Of a stretch of 51,351 nucleotides of DNA, positions 7,794 to 17,179 are shown in pieces; within the stretch, counting starts at the first letter, position 1; each line of letters opens with the position of its first letter. The stretch covers positions 1 to 51,351 of the forward strand of contig CALUUA010000016.1 in assembly GCA_944323845.1 (NCBI GenBank), read 5' to 3'. Origin of the DNA: an uncultured Bacteroidales bacterium. GTDB taxonomy: Bacteria > Bacteroidota > Bacteroidia > Bacteroidales > UBA932. Position numbers and translations under genes: made by a program. The notes under the pieces were generated by a model. It saw nothing but the letters and a program-made list of their open reading frames with translations. It searched no databases and was not told the origin of the DNA.

Positions 7794-9347
7794 ATGGAGT
7801 CTGTAAAAGATCTGATCGTTGATGTCAATTCAACGGAAATTTCGATAGCTCTGCTGGAAAACCGCAAGCTGATCGAGTTGAACAAAGAGTCGAGCCAGGG
7901 CCACAGCTATTCAGTCGGGGATGTGTATCTCGGAAAAGTGAAGAAGCTGCTGCCTGCCCTGAACGCTGCCTTTGTGGACATCGGGGATGAAAAGGAGGCT
8001 TTCGTACATTATCTCGATCTGGGGCTTTATTTCAGTTCTTTCGACGAGTTCGTGAGGAGGCTGAATCCGAACGCGGATGCGAAGAATCTGTATTCGCACA
8101 TCAAAATAGGACCTATCCTGCAGAAGGAAGGCCGGATAGAAAATGTGCTGACCCAGGGGCAGATGATCATTGTACAGATCGTCAAGGAGCCGATTTCCAC
8201 GAAAGGATCACGACTGACTGCGGAGATTTCATTGGCAGGACGGAACATAGTCCTTCTACCTTTTGCAGAAAAGGTGAGCGTATCCCAGAAGATAGCTTCG
8301 AAAGAGGAGAAGCGTCGTCTGGAAACCTTGGTCAGGAACATCCTACCCAAGAATTACGGAGCCATCATACGCACCGCGGCCGAAGGCAAGAATGCTGCCG
8401 TGCTGGATGCGGAGCTGATGGCGCTGATAGAAAAATGGGAGAGTTCATGGGCCAAGATAGCCAAATCCAAGTCCATCCAGCAGCTGTTTACGGAATACAG
8501 CAAGACCACCACAGTCCTGAGGGATCTTCTGAACGACTCGTTTTCGAACATCTACATCAACAACGAGGCGGTCTATGACGAGGCGAGAAACTATATCTCC
8601 CTGATATCCCCGGAACAGGAAAAGATTGTGAGGCTCTACAAGGGTGATCAGCCGATTTTCGACCATTTCGAGGTCACCCGGCAGATCAAGAGTTCTTTCG
8701 GAAAGGTGGTGCCGATAAAGCAGGGTGCGTATCTTGTGATAGAGCATACAGAAGCGCTGCACGTCATTGATGTGAACAGCGGCACCAGAGGCAAGAGCAA
8801 GGAGCAGGAGCAGAACACCTACGACGTGAACTGCTATGCTGCCGAAGAGATTGCCCGCCAGCTCCGCCTCAGGGATATGGGAGGCATAGTTATAGTCGAT
8901 TTCATCGACATGGAGAGTCAGGAACACAGGAACCTTCTCTACAAGCACATGCAGGAGCTGATGCAGAGCGACCGCGCCAAGCATAACGTGCTGCCTCTGA
9001 CCAAATTCGGGCTGATGCAGATCACCCGTCAGAGAGTACGGCCGGCTACGGAGATCAATACCACGGAAATCTGTCCCGTATGCCACGGGACCGGCAAGAT
9101 CGCTCCGAGCCTGCTCATAGATGAGGCTATAGAGAGAAAACTCGCGTTTTATGTTTCCGAAAAGGAAATGAAGTCCTTTACGCTCAGGACAAGCCCTATT
9201 CTCGGGGCATATCTTACAAGAGGGATGTTCTCGACACTCGGAAAGTGGAAGAGAAAGTACAAGTGCAAGATCCGGCTTGTGGAAGATACCGGATTTTCTG
9301 TCCTGCAGAATGAATTGTACGATGAGAAAGGAGGCAAGCTCGAATGA
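7794..9347 (+). CDS. rng: Ribonuclease G (RNase E/G family)
   Basis: This is a single-strand endoribonuclease for rRNA maturation and mRNA turnover. From ATG 7794 (MESVKDLIVDVNSTE) it has 517 residues, the usual length of Bacteroidetes RNase G. The N-terminal RNase H-like strand is followed by an S1 domain (SYSVGDVYLGKVKKLLPALN), the DNase I-like catalytic region with the metal-binding Asp in HVIDVNSGT, and the zinc-link motif CPVCHGTGK. The reading frame is open 39 bases further up to 7755, but that prefix (MAPLCCFYHANRL) lacks the family's start, so 7794 is preferred. It lies downstream of HU and the tiny ribosomal protein in the same direction. Confidence 0.93.
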   Translation: MESVKDLIVDVNSTEISIALLENRKLIELNKESSQGHSYSVGDVYLGKVKKLLPALNAAFVDIGDEKEAFVHYLDLGLYFSSFDEFVRRLNPNADAKNLYSHIKIGPILQKEGRIENVLTQGQMIIVQIVKEPISTKGSRLTAEISLAGRNIVLLPFAEKVSVSQKIASKEEKRRLETLVRNILPKNYGAIIRTAAEGKNAAVLDAELMALIEKWESSWAKIAKSKSIQQLFTEYSKTTTVLRDLLNDSFSNIYINNEAVYDEARNYISLISPEQEKIVRLYKGDQPIFDHFEVTRQIKSSFGKVVPIKQGAYLVIEHTEALHVIDVNSGTRGKSKEQEQNTYDVNCYAAEEIARQLRLRDMGGIVIVDFIDMESQEHRNLLYKHMQELMQSDRAKHNVLPLTKFGLMQITRQRVRPATEINTTEICPVCHGTGKIAPSLLIDEAIERKLAFYVSEKEMKSFTLRTSPILGAYLTRGMFSTLGKWKRKYKCKIRLVEDTGFSVLQNELYDEKGGKLE

Positions 9348-9371
9348 GCCTGCTTCCTTTTTTCATATCGG

Positions 9372-10751
9372 GTGATTCCGGATATCGGGAGACAGACTGT
9401 CTGGCCTCTGACGAGGGAGAACATGACCTGGGAGCAGAGAGAGGCATTGAAGGATACTTTGCCTGCCGGCAATACATATACAGCCGTCTTCGTGGCCAAT
9501 GCCGATCCCGCACTTTTCGGTCTGGACGGCATGTCCGATGCGAACACTGTCCTGCACTACAAGAGTCCGGTGCAGGGAGTGACGGGCGGATATTACGGAC
9601 TGGAAGACGGGACTTCGGCGGAAAGCTATCAATATCTGCCGCTGACCGGCATATTCCTGTCTTTGCCACGGGTGCCTTTCAGTGACGGCAATCTGTTCTA
9701 TATGGATGTTACGGATATTCCGGCGACGGCTGCAGGGACTTCGGATGCCCCTTATGAATGCCCTGTCGTACTGGAAAGGGTGGTGTCGAGAACTGAAATT
9801 TCCCGGGCGGATTCTGACGTGGAATACGTGGGAGAAGGGACTGACGAAGCGTGGAATACGTTTGCCGATGCTTTGGTGCACGGCTCCCTGTATCCTTCAG
9901 CGAAAGGTTCCGCCGGCGACGGTTCTTTGGCCGGCGATGACGGCAGATCGGGAATCCTCGGTGAAATAAGGACTTTCATGGAGGATTTCGCAGAGGATTT
10001 CGGACGACAGGCTGTTATTGACATTCCTCAAAACCCGGCTTATATAACATTCAGCACTGCGATGAAGCAGCCTGAAGTCGCTGAAGCCCTGCTGGCTGAG
10101 GTCGAAGGGCAGATATTGGAAAGATATCATGGGGAATGCATGGAAAATGACGGTCTGAGAAGCAGGATGTCTTCATGGAAGAATGCGCAGGTATCCGTCG
10201 CCTTTGACGGCGATGTGGCTTCGAGGCTGTTCATTTCCAAAGATGCAGGCGGCTATGTCACGGTACCGGAAAAGGAAGACGGGTATGTTTTCGATATTAC
10301 CTATACCGCTGATGCCGAAGGTGTCGTATATGCCGCCGGTTTCGGTGACGGTTCTTCATTCAACATGCTGGATGCCGTGACAGTGGAGCCGGCCGGAACT
10401 TCATCTGCCGGTGTGAGGATAGACATTCCTTCCGGACTGTTTTTCTGGCATGGACCGAACATGAGGAATGCTGCGGTCTGCCAGCCTTTGGAAACTCTGG
10501 CATTTGCCGGCACGCCTTCTGAAACGCTTATGACGCTCTCTCTGGACATGGGGGCTTTTCTCCGGTCCGGAGCCGGCGGGATGGAATGGGATTCTGCATT
10601 CGAGGCTGTTTTCGAGACTGTCATTCCCGACGGCCTTCCGCAGGGAGCGGGAAGCTATGGCGGCTCACTCGGTCAGTTCACTTTCGTCATTTCCATTCCG
10701 GATGCGTCAGTGACCTCCAACCTGAACCCGCAGGCGTCTTATTCGGCGTAG
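9372..10751 (+). CDS. Fimbrillin-family (FimB/Mfa2-like) protein lacking its N-terminus, possible relic
   Basis: The frame begins seven codons after the RNase G stop and in the same frame, using GTG at 9372 (or ATG at 9423). It lacks the lipoprotein signal and first strands expected of FimB/Mfa2-type fimbrial anchors. What remains resembles their middle: a PAGNTYTAVFVAN strand, YLPLTGIFLSLP, and an LERVVSRTEIS stretch like the LERxVxKV signature. The C-terminus ends in NPQASYSA and overlaps the convergent LacI gene by 13 bases. I read it as a 5'-truncated gene, possibly still translated. The family call is from motif resemblance only; a different secreted beta-sandwich protein is possible. 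Confidence 0.45.
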   Translation: MIPDIGRQTVWPLTRENMTWEQREALKDTLPAGNTYTAVFVANADPALFGLDGMSDANTVLHYKSPVQGVTGGYYGLEDGTSAESYQYLPLTGIFLSLPRVPFSDGNLFYMDVTDIPATAAGTSDAPYECPVVLERVVSRTEISRADSDVEYVGEGTDEAWNTFADALVHGSLYPSAKGSAGDGSLAGDDGRSGILGEIRTFMEDFAEDFGRQAVIDIPQNPAYITFSTAMKQPEVAEALLAEVEGQILERYHGECMENDGLRSRMSSWKNAQVSVAFDGDVASRLFISKDAGGYVTVPEKEDGYVFDITYTADAEGVVYAAGFGDGSSFNMLDAVTVEPAGTSSAGVRIDIPSGLFFWHGPNMRNAAVCQPLETLAFAGTPSETLMTLSLDMGAFLRSGAGGMEWDSAFEAVFETVIPDGLPQGAGSYGGSLGQFTFVISIPDASVTSNLNPQASYSA

Positions 10752-11806
10752 ATTTCCCTGTAGACCGGCAGATTTTCCTTGATGATGATGTCGGTAGGCA
10801 TGTAGTGATGGATATTCTTGTCAGGAATGTTGTAAAGCAGTATCCTGATTATGGCTTTCACTGCATGGAAGCCCTGCAGTTCCGGTCTCTGGCAGATTAT
10901 TGCCGACAATGTGCCGTTTTCCACGCATCTGGAGTTGTTCACTGTCAGGTCGAAGGTGACGATGCGGATATCCTTTATCTGCTGGGCTGCCAGAATGTCG
11001 GCGAGAATGTAGCCTCTGGAGTTCAGGACGGCTATGCCTTTCACTCGCGGGTTCCTTTCCAGAAAATCGAGGATGTCTTTCCGCGATTCTTCCGGGTCGA
11101 GGACCGAAAGTTTGGACTCCTTTATCTCGCGCCTGTAGTTCAGGCTGCCGAAATATTCTTTCAACCCTTCCATTCTGGTCTTGGAGTTGCTCGCCCGTTC
11201 GTTTCCTGTACGTCTTGAACCGAATACCGCCAGCTCCGCATCGCGTGGCGTGAAAAGATTCAGCATCCTGCCTATTATCCTGCCGCAGGCGTTCTGGTCA
11301 GACGAGAAGGTGGCCGAAGGATGGGTGCCCTCGATGACGGCATCCACGAAAACATAGGGGATGTTTTTCTCGTCGAGACGGGAACACAGCGTCACCGTCT
11401 CTGAAGCGAAAGTCGCCCCGATGATGACTGCGCTCGGGTTCTTGTCGGGAATGCCTGCAAACGAATCCCTGCAGGAATAGATGTCGAACTGGTTGTAATA
11501 CGCGTATTCGAAGTCGATGGCCACGTCGGAGTACTCCTCCATCGCATGTTCTATGCCCCTCTGGATATTCCCCCAATATTCGCCCTTTATCGCTGTCGGT
11601 ATGGCGATTATGATTCTGTATGCCTTTTTCAGCGAGACGGCGGAAGTGTGGATATTGTATTTGTAGCCAGTCCTGGCCAATACGTTTTCGACAGCTTCGC
11701 GGCTGGCTGCCGAGACATTTCCGCGATTGTGCAGAATCCTGTCCACGGTCCCGGCCGATACTCCGGCCATTTTCGCGATATCCTTGATCTTTACTTGCTT
11801 TGCCAT
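10739..11806 (-). CDS. LacI-family transcriptional regulator, probably of the uronate genes
   Basis: It has 355 residues, full length for LacI. The N-terminal helix-turn-helix reads VKIKDIAKMAGVSAGTVDRI, with the hinge helix around VENVLARTGYKYN. A periplasmic-binding-protein-like effector domain follows (about 65-350). It is divergent from the SDR/uxuA pair, with 211 bases between start codons. That space holds the palindrome TGTGTACGTACACA at the SDR promoter and another inverted repeat near its own start. Control of hexuronate breakdown is inferred from this position, and the effector sugar acid is unknown. The 3' end overlaps the fimbrillin-like frame by 13 bases. Confidence 0.9.
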   Translation of the reverse strand: MAKQVKIKDIAKMAGVSAGTVDRILHNRGNVSAASREAVENVLARTGYKYNIHTSAVSLKKAYRIIIAIPTAIKGEYWGNIQRGIEHAMEEYSDVAIDFEYAYYNQFDIYSCRDSFAGIPDKNPSAVIIGATFASETVTLCSRLDEKNIPYVFVDAVIEGTHPSATFSSDQNACGRIIGRMLNLFTPRDAELAVFGSRRTGNERASNSKTRMEGLKEYFGSLNYRREIKESKLSVLDPEESRKDILDFLERNPRVKGIAVLNSRGYILADILAAQQIKDIRIVTFDLTVNNSRCVENGTLSAIICQRPELQGFHAVKAIIRILLYNIPDKNIHHYMPTDIIIKENLPVYREIYAE

Positions 11807-11866
11807 CCTGTAAGAATTTTATCCGTCTTCAGAGCATTCCGGCGAATTTTGCGATATTTTTTTAAA

Positions 11867-11885
11867 ATTGCATTAAAAATGCAAT
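11867..11885. promoter_or_regulatory. 8-base inverted repeat upstream of the LacI gene
   Basis: ATTGCATT and AATGCAAT flank a 3-base AAA centre, about 60 bases before the LacI start codon. It could be an operator, possibly for autoregulation. Its sequence differs from the palindrome at the SDR promoter, so the same protein may not bind both. Confidence 0.4.
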
Positions 11886-11951
11886 GAAAAAAGAAAAATT
11901 ATCACTAAAATTCGAAAAAATATGAATAACGTACAAATATTATCTTTTTTA

Positions 11952-11981
11952 TTGGATAATGCAAAATAATAAGTACCTTTG
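11952..11981 (+). promoter_or_regulatory. Promoter of the SDR/uxuA unit
   Basis: TTG (11952-11954), a 19-base spacer and TACCTTTG (11974-11981) fit the Bacteroidetes consensus. The operator palindrome overlaps the end of the -7 element. Confidence 0.75.
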
Positions 11982-11993
11982 TGTACGTACACA
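11980..11993. promoter_or_regulatory. Perfect 14-base palindrome, candidate LacI operator
   Basis: TGTGTACGTACACA is its own reverse complement and covers the expected transcription start just after the -7 box. LacI-family operators are even palindromes with a central CG, which this has. A bound repressor here would block initiation. Confidence 0.65.
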
Positions 11994-12017
11994 TTCATAT
12001 TTTTTATTACTGTCGCT

Positions 12018-12836
12018 ATGAAAAATTTATTTGACATCAAAGACAAGGTCGCTGTCATGACCGGCGCATGCGGTGTTCTGGGCACCGCTATCGTCAAGTA
12101 TTTTGCATCCCAGGGAGCGAAAGTCGTGCTTCTGGATCTGGAACGTTCCGCATCGGTGGCCGACGGGATCATCGCGGACATCAAGGCAGAAGGCGGAGAG
12201 GCCATTTTCCTGCCGACCAATGTCCTCGACAAGGCTGTGCTGGAGGATAACTACACGAAGGTAATGGAGAAATACGGCAGGGTCGACATCCTGCTGAATG
12301 CTGCCGGAGGCAATATGCCGGCTGCGACTGTGCCGCCTGACAAGACCATTTTCGATCTGGATATCGACGCAGTGAAGAAGGTCACCGAGCTGAATCTGTT
12401 CGGCACCATCCTTCCTACGATGGTATTCGCGAAGGCCATGGCTGAGCAGAAGAGCGGTTCCATCATCAATTTCGCCAGCGAGTCGGCTCTCCGTCCTCTG
12501 ACCAGAGTGGCAGGTTACGGAGTGGCCAAGGCTGCTGTAGTGAACTGGACCAAGTATCTCTGTGCTGAGCTCGCCATGAAGTTCAGCGAGGATATCAGGG
12601 TGAATGCGATAGCTCCGGGCTTCCTCCTGACGAACCAGAACCGCACTCTTCTGACGAATCCGGACGGCAGCCTGACGGAAAGGTCGCATACGATTCTTTC
12701 GCATACCCCTATAAACAGATTCCTCGAGCCTGAAGAGCTGCTCGGCACCCTGCATTGGCTGGCTTCGGACGCTTCGAAGGCCGTGACCGGTACTGTGGCC
12801 GTAGTGGACGGCGGTTTCGATGCCTTCTCGATTTAA
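12018..12836 (+). CDS. SDR-family oxidoreductase, probable D-mannonate (fructuronate) oxidoreductase
   Basis: This is a classical short-chain dehydrogenase of 272 residues from ATG 12018 (MKNLFDIKDKVAVMTGA). It has the cofactor motif TGACGVLG (about 15-22), the NAAG motif, a catalytic Ser in FASESA and the YGVAK Tyr/Lys pair. Next to uxuA it most likely interconverts fructuronate and mannonate with NAD(H), the step before dehydration. Bacteroidetes often use an SDR in place of the E. coli UxuB type. The upstream in-frame ATG at 11979 overlaps the promoter and operator, so it is not used. uxuA follows after 63 bases. Confidence 0.85.
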   Translation: MKNLFDIKDKVAVMTGACGVLGTAIVKYFASQGAKVVLLDLERSASVADGIIADIKAEGGEAIFLPTNVLDKAVLEDNYTKVMEKYGRVDILLNAAGGNMPAATVPPDKTIFDLDIDAVKKVTELNLFGTILPTMVFAKAMAEQKSGSIINFASESALRPLTRVAGYGVAKAAVVNWTKYLCAELAMKFSEDIRVNAIAPGFLLTNQNRTLLTNPDGSLTERSHTILSHTPINRFLEPEELLGTLHWLASDASKAVTGTVAVVDGGFDAFSI

Positions 12837-12899
12837 GCCGCGGAAAGAGAGAGTTTTTAAAAATTGCATCGGAAGATGCACCGAAAAACGATAGACAAT

Positions 12900-14075
12900 A
12901 TGTATCTGATGAAACAGAGTTGGCGCTGGTATGGCCCCAACGACCCTATAAGCCTTAGTTTCATAAAGCAGGCAGGCGTGACCGACATAGTCCATGCCCT
13001 GCATCATATCCCGAACGGCGAGGTGTGGAGCGTGGAAGAGATCCGCAAGCGCCAGAAGATGATAGCCGATGCCGGATTGGTCTGGAGCGTGGTGGAAAGC
13101 GTCCCTGTCCATGAGCATATCAAGACGCAGACCGGAGATTTCCGGAAGTATATAGAAAACTACAAGCAGTCGATAAGGAATCTGGCCGAATGCGGGATAA
13201 AGTGCATCACGTATAATTTCATGCCTGTCCTCGACTGGACCAGAACGAATCTGGCATACGAGATGGAGGACGGTTCCAGAGGGCTGCGCTTCGAGAAGGA
13301 CGCCTTCATGGCTTTCGACCTCTTCATCCTGAAGCGTCAGGGCGCGGAGAAGGAATATACTCCGGAGGAGATCGCCCGTGCCAAGGCCCGTTTCGATAAG
13401 ATGGACGAGGCTGAAATCGCCCTTGTGACCAGAAACATGATCGCAGGCCTTCCGGGAAGCGAGGAAAGCTTCACTCTGGATCAGTTCAGGGAGGCTCTTG
13501 CCCGCTATGACGGCGTGGATGCGGAACAGCTCCGCAGCAATCTGATATATTTCCTGAAGGAGGTGTGCCCTGTGGCTGACGAGTGCGGCGCGGAGATGGT
13601 CATCCATCCTGACGATCCTCCTTACCCGATTCTCGGCCTGCCGCGCATACTTTCCACTGCCGAAGATTTCAGGAAACTCGTGGAGGCCGTGCCTAACGTA
13701 TCCAACGGACTCTGCCTCTGCACAGGTTCTTTCGGTGTCCGTCCGGACAATGACATGGTGTCCATGATGTATGAGTTCGGGGACAGGGTCGGCTTCGTCC
13801 ACCTGAGGAGCACCAAGAGGGATGCCGAGGGCAATTTCTATGAGGCGAACCATCTGGAAGGGGACGTGGACATGTACGGCATGATGAAGGCTCTTCTGGA
13901 AGTGCAGCAGCGCCGCCATGTATCCATACCTGTGCGGCCTGACCACGGACACCAGATGTGCGACGACCTGAACCGCAAGACGAATCCGGGCTATTCATAT
14001 TACGGCCGGATGCGCGGTATAGCCGAACTCCGCGGCCTTCAGCTCGGTATTGCACGAAGCATGGGACTTAAGTAA
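12900..14075 (+). CDS. uxuA: Mannonate dehydratase
   Basis: This enzyme converts D-mannonate to 2-keto-3-deoxygluconate in glucuronate catabolism. The sequence follows E. coli UxuA nearly throughout: [11 protein letters not shown] at the start, [59 protein letters not shown] and RPDHGHQM near the end, which supply the metal-binding His and Cys residues. Length is 391 residues from ATG 12900; ATG 12909 (MKQSWRW) matches the E. coli start even better. The open frame reaches further up to 12864, but that part has no counterpart. It is cotranscribed with the SDR gene and probably repressed by the divergent LacI protein. Confidence 0.95.
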   Translation: MYLMKQSWRWYGPNDPISLSFIKQAGVTDIVHALHHIPNGEVWSVEEIRKRQKMIADAGLVWSVVESVPVHEHIKTQTGDFRKYIENYKQSIRNLAECGIKCITYNFMPVLDWTRTNLAYEMEDGSRGLRFEKDAFMAFDLFILKRQGAEKEYTPEEIARAKARFDKMDEAEIALVTRNMIAGLPGSEESFTLDQFREALARYDGVDAEQLRSNLIYFLKEVCPVADECGAEMVIHPDDPPYPILGLPRILSTAEDFRKLVEAVPNVSNGLCLCTGSFGVRPDNDMVSMMYEFGDRVGFVHLRSTKRDAEGNFYEANHLEGDVDMYGMMKALLEVQQRRHVSIPVRPDHGHQMCDDLNRKTNPGYSYYGRMRGIAELRGLQLGIARSMGLK

Positions 14076-14087
14076 AGTGTTTATGAT

Positions 14088-14852
14088 ATGAGGAAGATAT
14101 TTGCATTGCTGGCATTCGTGACAGCAGGATTTTTTCAGATGACCGCGCAGGATATCGTCACCTTGAAGAACGGCGATACTGTCATGGCCAAGGTGTTGGA
14201 AATCGAAGCCGGCAATGTCAGATATCGGATGTATGACGAGCCGGACGGGGTGGTGTATTCCGTGTCCATGTCTGAGATACTGTCGATAAAGTACGAGAGC
14301 GGGAGGGTGGAGACTTTTCAGGAGAATGGAGACGGACTGTTCACGCCATCAGGTGCGGCAGCCGCAGCCATGCCGGTCCGGACTGTGCCTGATGTACGGC
14401 CTGGCATGCGTTACAGGGATTACAATACAATGTACCGGGCATCGGATTATGTGCCGGCTCCCGGCGACAAGTATATTCCGGCCCTCTCCGGAGTGGCTTC
14501 GTTTTTCATTCCTGGTCTGGGACAGATGATATGCGGGGAGATAGGCCGCGGCTTTGCCTTTCTGGGCATGACTGTCGGGCTTCCTGTGGCCGCTACCTTG
14601 TTTGCCGTGTTTTCGAACGGCGGTTACGCTACGGTCACGGCCTGTGCGGCTGCCGGCGTCCTGACTTTCATGGCAGTCGATATCTGGAACATCGTGGATG
14701 CAGTACAGGTGGCCAAGATAAAGAATATGTACACGCAGGATGTCAGAAGGGCATATGCATTTGATCTGAATCTGTCCCCTTCAGTCATCTGCGTCCCTGC
14801 CTCATCCGGTGTGCAGGCTTCCGTCGGGCTTACTCTCGCCCTGAACTTTTAG
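14088..14852 (+). CDS. Exported protein of unknown function with a TM2-like hydrophobic hairpin
   Basis: The 254 residues begin with a signal peptide (MRKIFALLAFVTAGFFQMTAQ). A small beta domain follows (DIVTLKNGDTVMAKVLEIE to IKYESGRVETF), a module common in Bacteroidetes envelope proteins. After a Pro/Ala linker comes a hydrophobic hairpin containing SFFIPGLGQMICGEIGRGFAF, which resembles TM2/DUF5683-type segments. The C-terminus ends in a beta-like stretch. I cannot name a function. It begins 12 bases after uxuA but probably has an unrelated role. Confidence 0.8.
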   Translation: MRKIFALLAFVTAGFFQMTAQDIVTLKNGDTVMAKVLEIEAGNVRYRMYDEPDGVVYSVSMSEILSIKYESGRVETFQENGDGLFTPSGAAAAAMPVRTVPDVRPGMRYRDYNTMYRASDYVPAPGDKYIPALSGVASFFIPGLGQMICGEIGRGFAFLGMTVGLPVAATLFAVFSNGGYATVTACAAAGVLTFMAVDIWNIVDAVQVAKIKNMYTQDVRRAYAFDLNLSPSVICVPASSGVQASVGLTLALNF

Positions 14853-14872
14853 GAGCCTCCCGGTATTCCGTC

Positions 14873-15334
14873 TTATCTGGACTCTCTTATGAATTCTCCG
14901 AAGGCATTGAACACCAGTTCGATGTCCGTTCCCGGCATGGCTGTGCCTGAAGGAGCCGTGACAGTCACTTCGTATCCTCCGTATTTCTTATCGATCTTGT
15001 AGGCTTTCGAGCCGGGATAAGAAGCTGAAATATAGGACGATATGGTAGGGAGCAGAGCAGCTTCCGGCAGAACGGAGAAGTCGCATTCGATGCTTTTCCA
15101 GTTTCCTTTGGCATCGAACTCCATTTCCGTCCCGTCTTCCAGTTTCACATTGTAATGCTTCTCTCCGTCATCCTTTTCGCGTTCGGCCATCAGGACTCCG
15201 GTGTGCGGAAAATTGTCGCGGATGAACGTCCGTGCCGTGTCTGGAAGTCTCTTTTCACTGATTTTCACTTCATCGCAGCCTGAAAGCGCAATGGCGCAGG
15301 CGGCGGCTGCCAAAAACACAATAAACTTTTTCAT
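14873..15334 (-). CDS. PepSY-like lipoprotein
   Basis: This short exported lipoprotein starts MKKFIVFLAAAACAIALSGC, where LSGC is the lipobox. The mature part contains two copies of the PepSY-like fold (from about DTARTFIRDNFPHTGV and from LLPTISSYISASYPG), each with the helix-then-strand pattern of the DUF2874/BLIP-like family. Such proteins are periplasmic and of unclear function; inhibition of proteases is suggested for relatives. ATG 15334 is chosen over 15340 because MKK fits a lipoprotein signal. It is convergent with the preceding gene, 20 bases apart, with no obvious terminator between them. Confidence 0.8.
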   Translation of the reverse strand: MKKFIVFLAAAACAIALSGCDEVKISEKRLPDTARTFIRDNFPHTGVLMAEREKDDGEKHYNVKLEDGTEMEFDAKGNWKSIECDFSVLPEAALLPTISSYISASYPGSKAYKIDKKYGGYEVTVTAPSGTAMPGTDIELVFNAFGEFIRESR

Positions 15335-15424
15335 AACCATCTGTTTTAACGGTTTTCAGTTTCACTGCTGCAAAGTTGTATCCTGAATCTGAAATGAAAT
15401 TGAAATGATGTAAAAAACCTCACA

Positions 15425-17062
15425 TCAGCAGCCTAAGGCTGCTTTTATGTTTTCCATGCGGCGGGCGAGCTCGTCTTTCCCGATGAGGGTGACGATGTCA
15501 GCTATGCCGAGTCCGCTGGACGCGCCCACTAAAGCCAGTCTGAGGCAATTCATGACCTTTCCCATCGGCCACTCGTTCCCCCGGATGTATTCTTCGAGCG
15601 GACCTTCCAAAGATTCTTTGGTGAAGTCGCCCTGAAATTCCGATATGAAGCCGGCTACCTTGAATGCGAGGCTGTAGTTTTCTTCTTTCCAGAATTTGGC
15701 CGCGTCTTTTTCGGCATATCCGTCAGGAGCCTTGAACAGGTAGGACGCGATATCCCAGAAGTCTGCCACGAATGTGGCCCTTTCCTTGATAAGGGTGACG
15801 ATGCGGCGGACATAGTCGCGGGTGAATATGTGATTCGTGAAGTCCGCTCCCTGTACCGTGACTTGCGCTCCCGCAGTCAATGCGCATTTTGCACAGCCGA
15901 CTACCTGCATTCCATGCTGTTCCAGTATCGGAATGAACAGGTTCGTCAGTTCGTCATCCGATTTGAGACGCAGATATTCCTTGTTGTACCATTTGGCCTT
16001 TTCCGGGTTGAATCTGGCTCCCGACTTGATAACGCGTTCCAGAGAAAACGCCTCTGTCAGCTCCTCCATGGTGAAAAGTTCCCTGTCGTCTCCCGGATTC
16101 CATCCCAGCATGGCCAGCATGTTCACGAAGGCTTCAGGAAAATACCCGTCTTCACGGTAGCCTCTCGACACTTCGCCTTCGGCGTTGGTCCACTGGAGCG
16201 GGAAGACAGGGAATCCGAGCCTGTCGCCGTCCCTTTTGCTCAGCTTGCCTTTCCCGTCAGGCTTGAGCAGCAGAGACAGATGCGCGAATCGCGGCATGGT
16301 GTCCTCCCATCCGAAGGCCTCGTACAGCAGGTAGTGGAGCGGAAGCGACGGGAGCCATTCTTCTCCGCGTATGACTTCGGTTATCTCCATCAGGTGGTCG
16401 TCCACGATGTTTGCCAGATGGTAAGTAGGCAGTTCGTCGGCCCTTTTCCAAAGTACCTTGTCATCGAGGGTGTCGGTATTCACTTCGATGTGCCCCCTGA
16501 TCAGGTCGTCCATCTTCACGACTCTGTTTTCCGGCATTCTGAACCTGACTGTCCAGTCTGTATGGCTTTCGAGCAGAGGCCTCCACTCGCTTTCCGGCAT
16601 TGAAAGCGAATTTCTGAGCGACTTGCGGGTGATATGGTTGTATATGAAGGTCTGTCCTGCGGCTTCCGCTTCAGCCCTGGCGGCTGCCAGTTCTTCAGCA
16701 GTGTCGAAGGCGTAGTAGGCATAGCCTTTTTCTACCAGTTCTTCGGCGTATTTCCTGTATATGCCGCGCCTCTGCGACTGTCTGTACGGCGCGTGGGGAT
16801 GTCTTTCGGACGGTGTCTCCACTACATTGCCGGAGGCATCCACTCCTTCGTCGGGAATGATGCCGCACCAGTTCAGGGCTTCGATGATGTACTTTTCGGC
16901 TCCGGGCACGAATCTGTGGGAGTCGGTGTCCTCGATTCTGATGATGAAGTCTCCTCCATGCTGCTTGGCATACAGGTAGTTATATAAAGCCGTCCTCACT
17001 CCGCCCATGTGAAGCGGGCCGGTAGGCGAAGGTGCAAACCTAACTCTTGTCTTTCTGTCCAT
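15425..17062 (-). CDS. gltX: Glutamate--tRNA ligase
   Basis: This class I aminoacyl-tRNA synthetase charges tRNA-Glu. From ATG 17062 (MDRKTRVRFAPSPTGPLHMG) it has 545 residues, somewhat longer than the E. coli enzyme and normal for Bacteroidetes. The HIGH signature is LHMGG (about 17-21) and the KMSKS loop is KLSKR (about 273-277). The anticodon-binding C-terminal part is complete. The frame continues seven codons up to 17083, giving an alternative start. It follows ftsZ in the same direction but has its own -7 element upstream. Confidence 0.95.
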   Translation of the reverse strand: MDRKTRVRFAPSPTGPLHMGGVRTALYNYLYAKQHGGDFIIRIEDTDSHRFVPGAEKYIIEALNWCGIIPDEGVDASGNVVETPSERHPHAPYRQSQRRGIYRKYAEELVEKGYAYYAFDTAEELAAARAEAEAAGQTFIYNHITRKSLRNSLSMPESEWRPLLESHTDWTVRFRMPENRVVKMDDLIRGHIEVNTDTLDDKVLWKRADELPTYHLANIVDDHLMEITEVIRGEEWLPSLPLHYLLYEAFGWEDTMPRFAHLSLLLKPDGKGKLSKRDGDRLGFPVFPLQWTNAEGEVSRGYREDGYFPEAFVNMLAMLGWNPGDDRELFTMEELTEAFSLERVIKSGARFNPEKAKWYNKEYLRLKSDDELTNLFIPILEQHGMQVVGCAKCALTAGAQVTVQGADFTNHIFTRDYVRRIVTLIKERATFVADFWDIASYLFKAPDGYAEKDAAKFWKEENYSLAFKVAGFISEFQGDFTKESLEGPLEEYIRGNEWPMGKVMNCLRLALVGASSGLGIADIVTLIGKDELARRMENIKAALGC

Positions 17063-17130
17063 AAAATCGAAATTGAATGTCATGCCGGTCTTCTGCCGGA
17101 TATCCCGTATCCGTCCGGCCGGTCAGGGTG

Positions 17131-17138
17131 CAAAGATA
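17131..17138 (-). promoter_or_regulatory. -7 element of gltX
   Basis: On the minus strand this reads TATCTTTG, a full match to TAnnTTTG, 69 bases before the chosen start codon. No good TTTG is found at the -33 position, so the promoter may be weaker or depend on an activator. Confidence 0.5.
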
Positions 17139-17179
17139 CATTTTTTCGCTGAATCATCCTTTCCCGGCAGCTGGAAATG

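Noticed and set aside
12027..13952. 641-residue minus-strand frame across the SDR and uxuA genes
   Set aside because: It is antisense to two well-recognised genes and has no family-like motifs. Such long shadows are common with this base composition.
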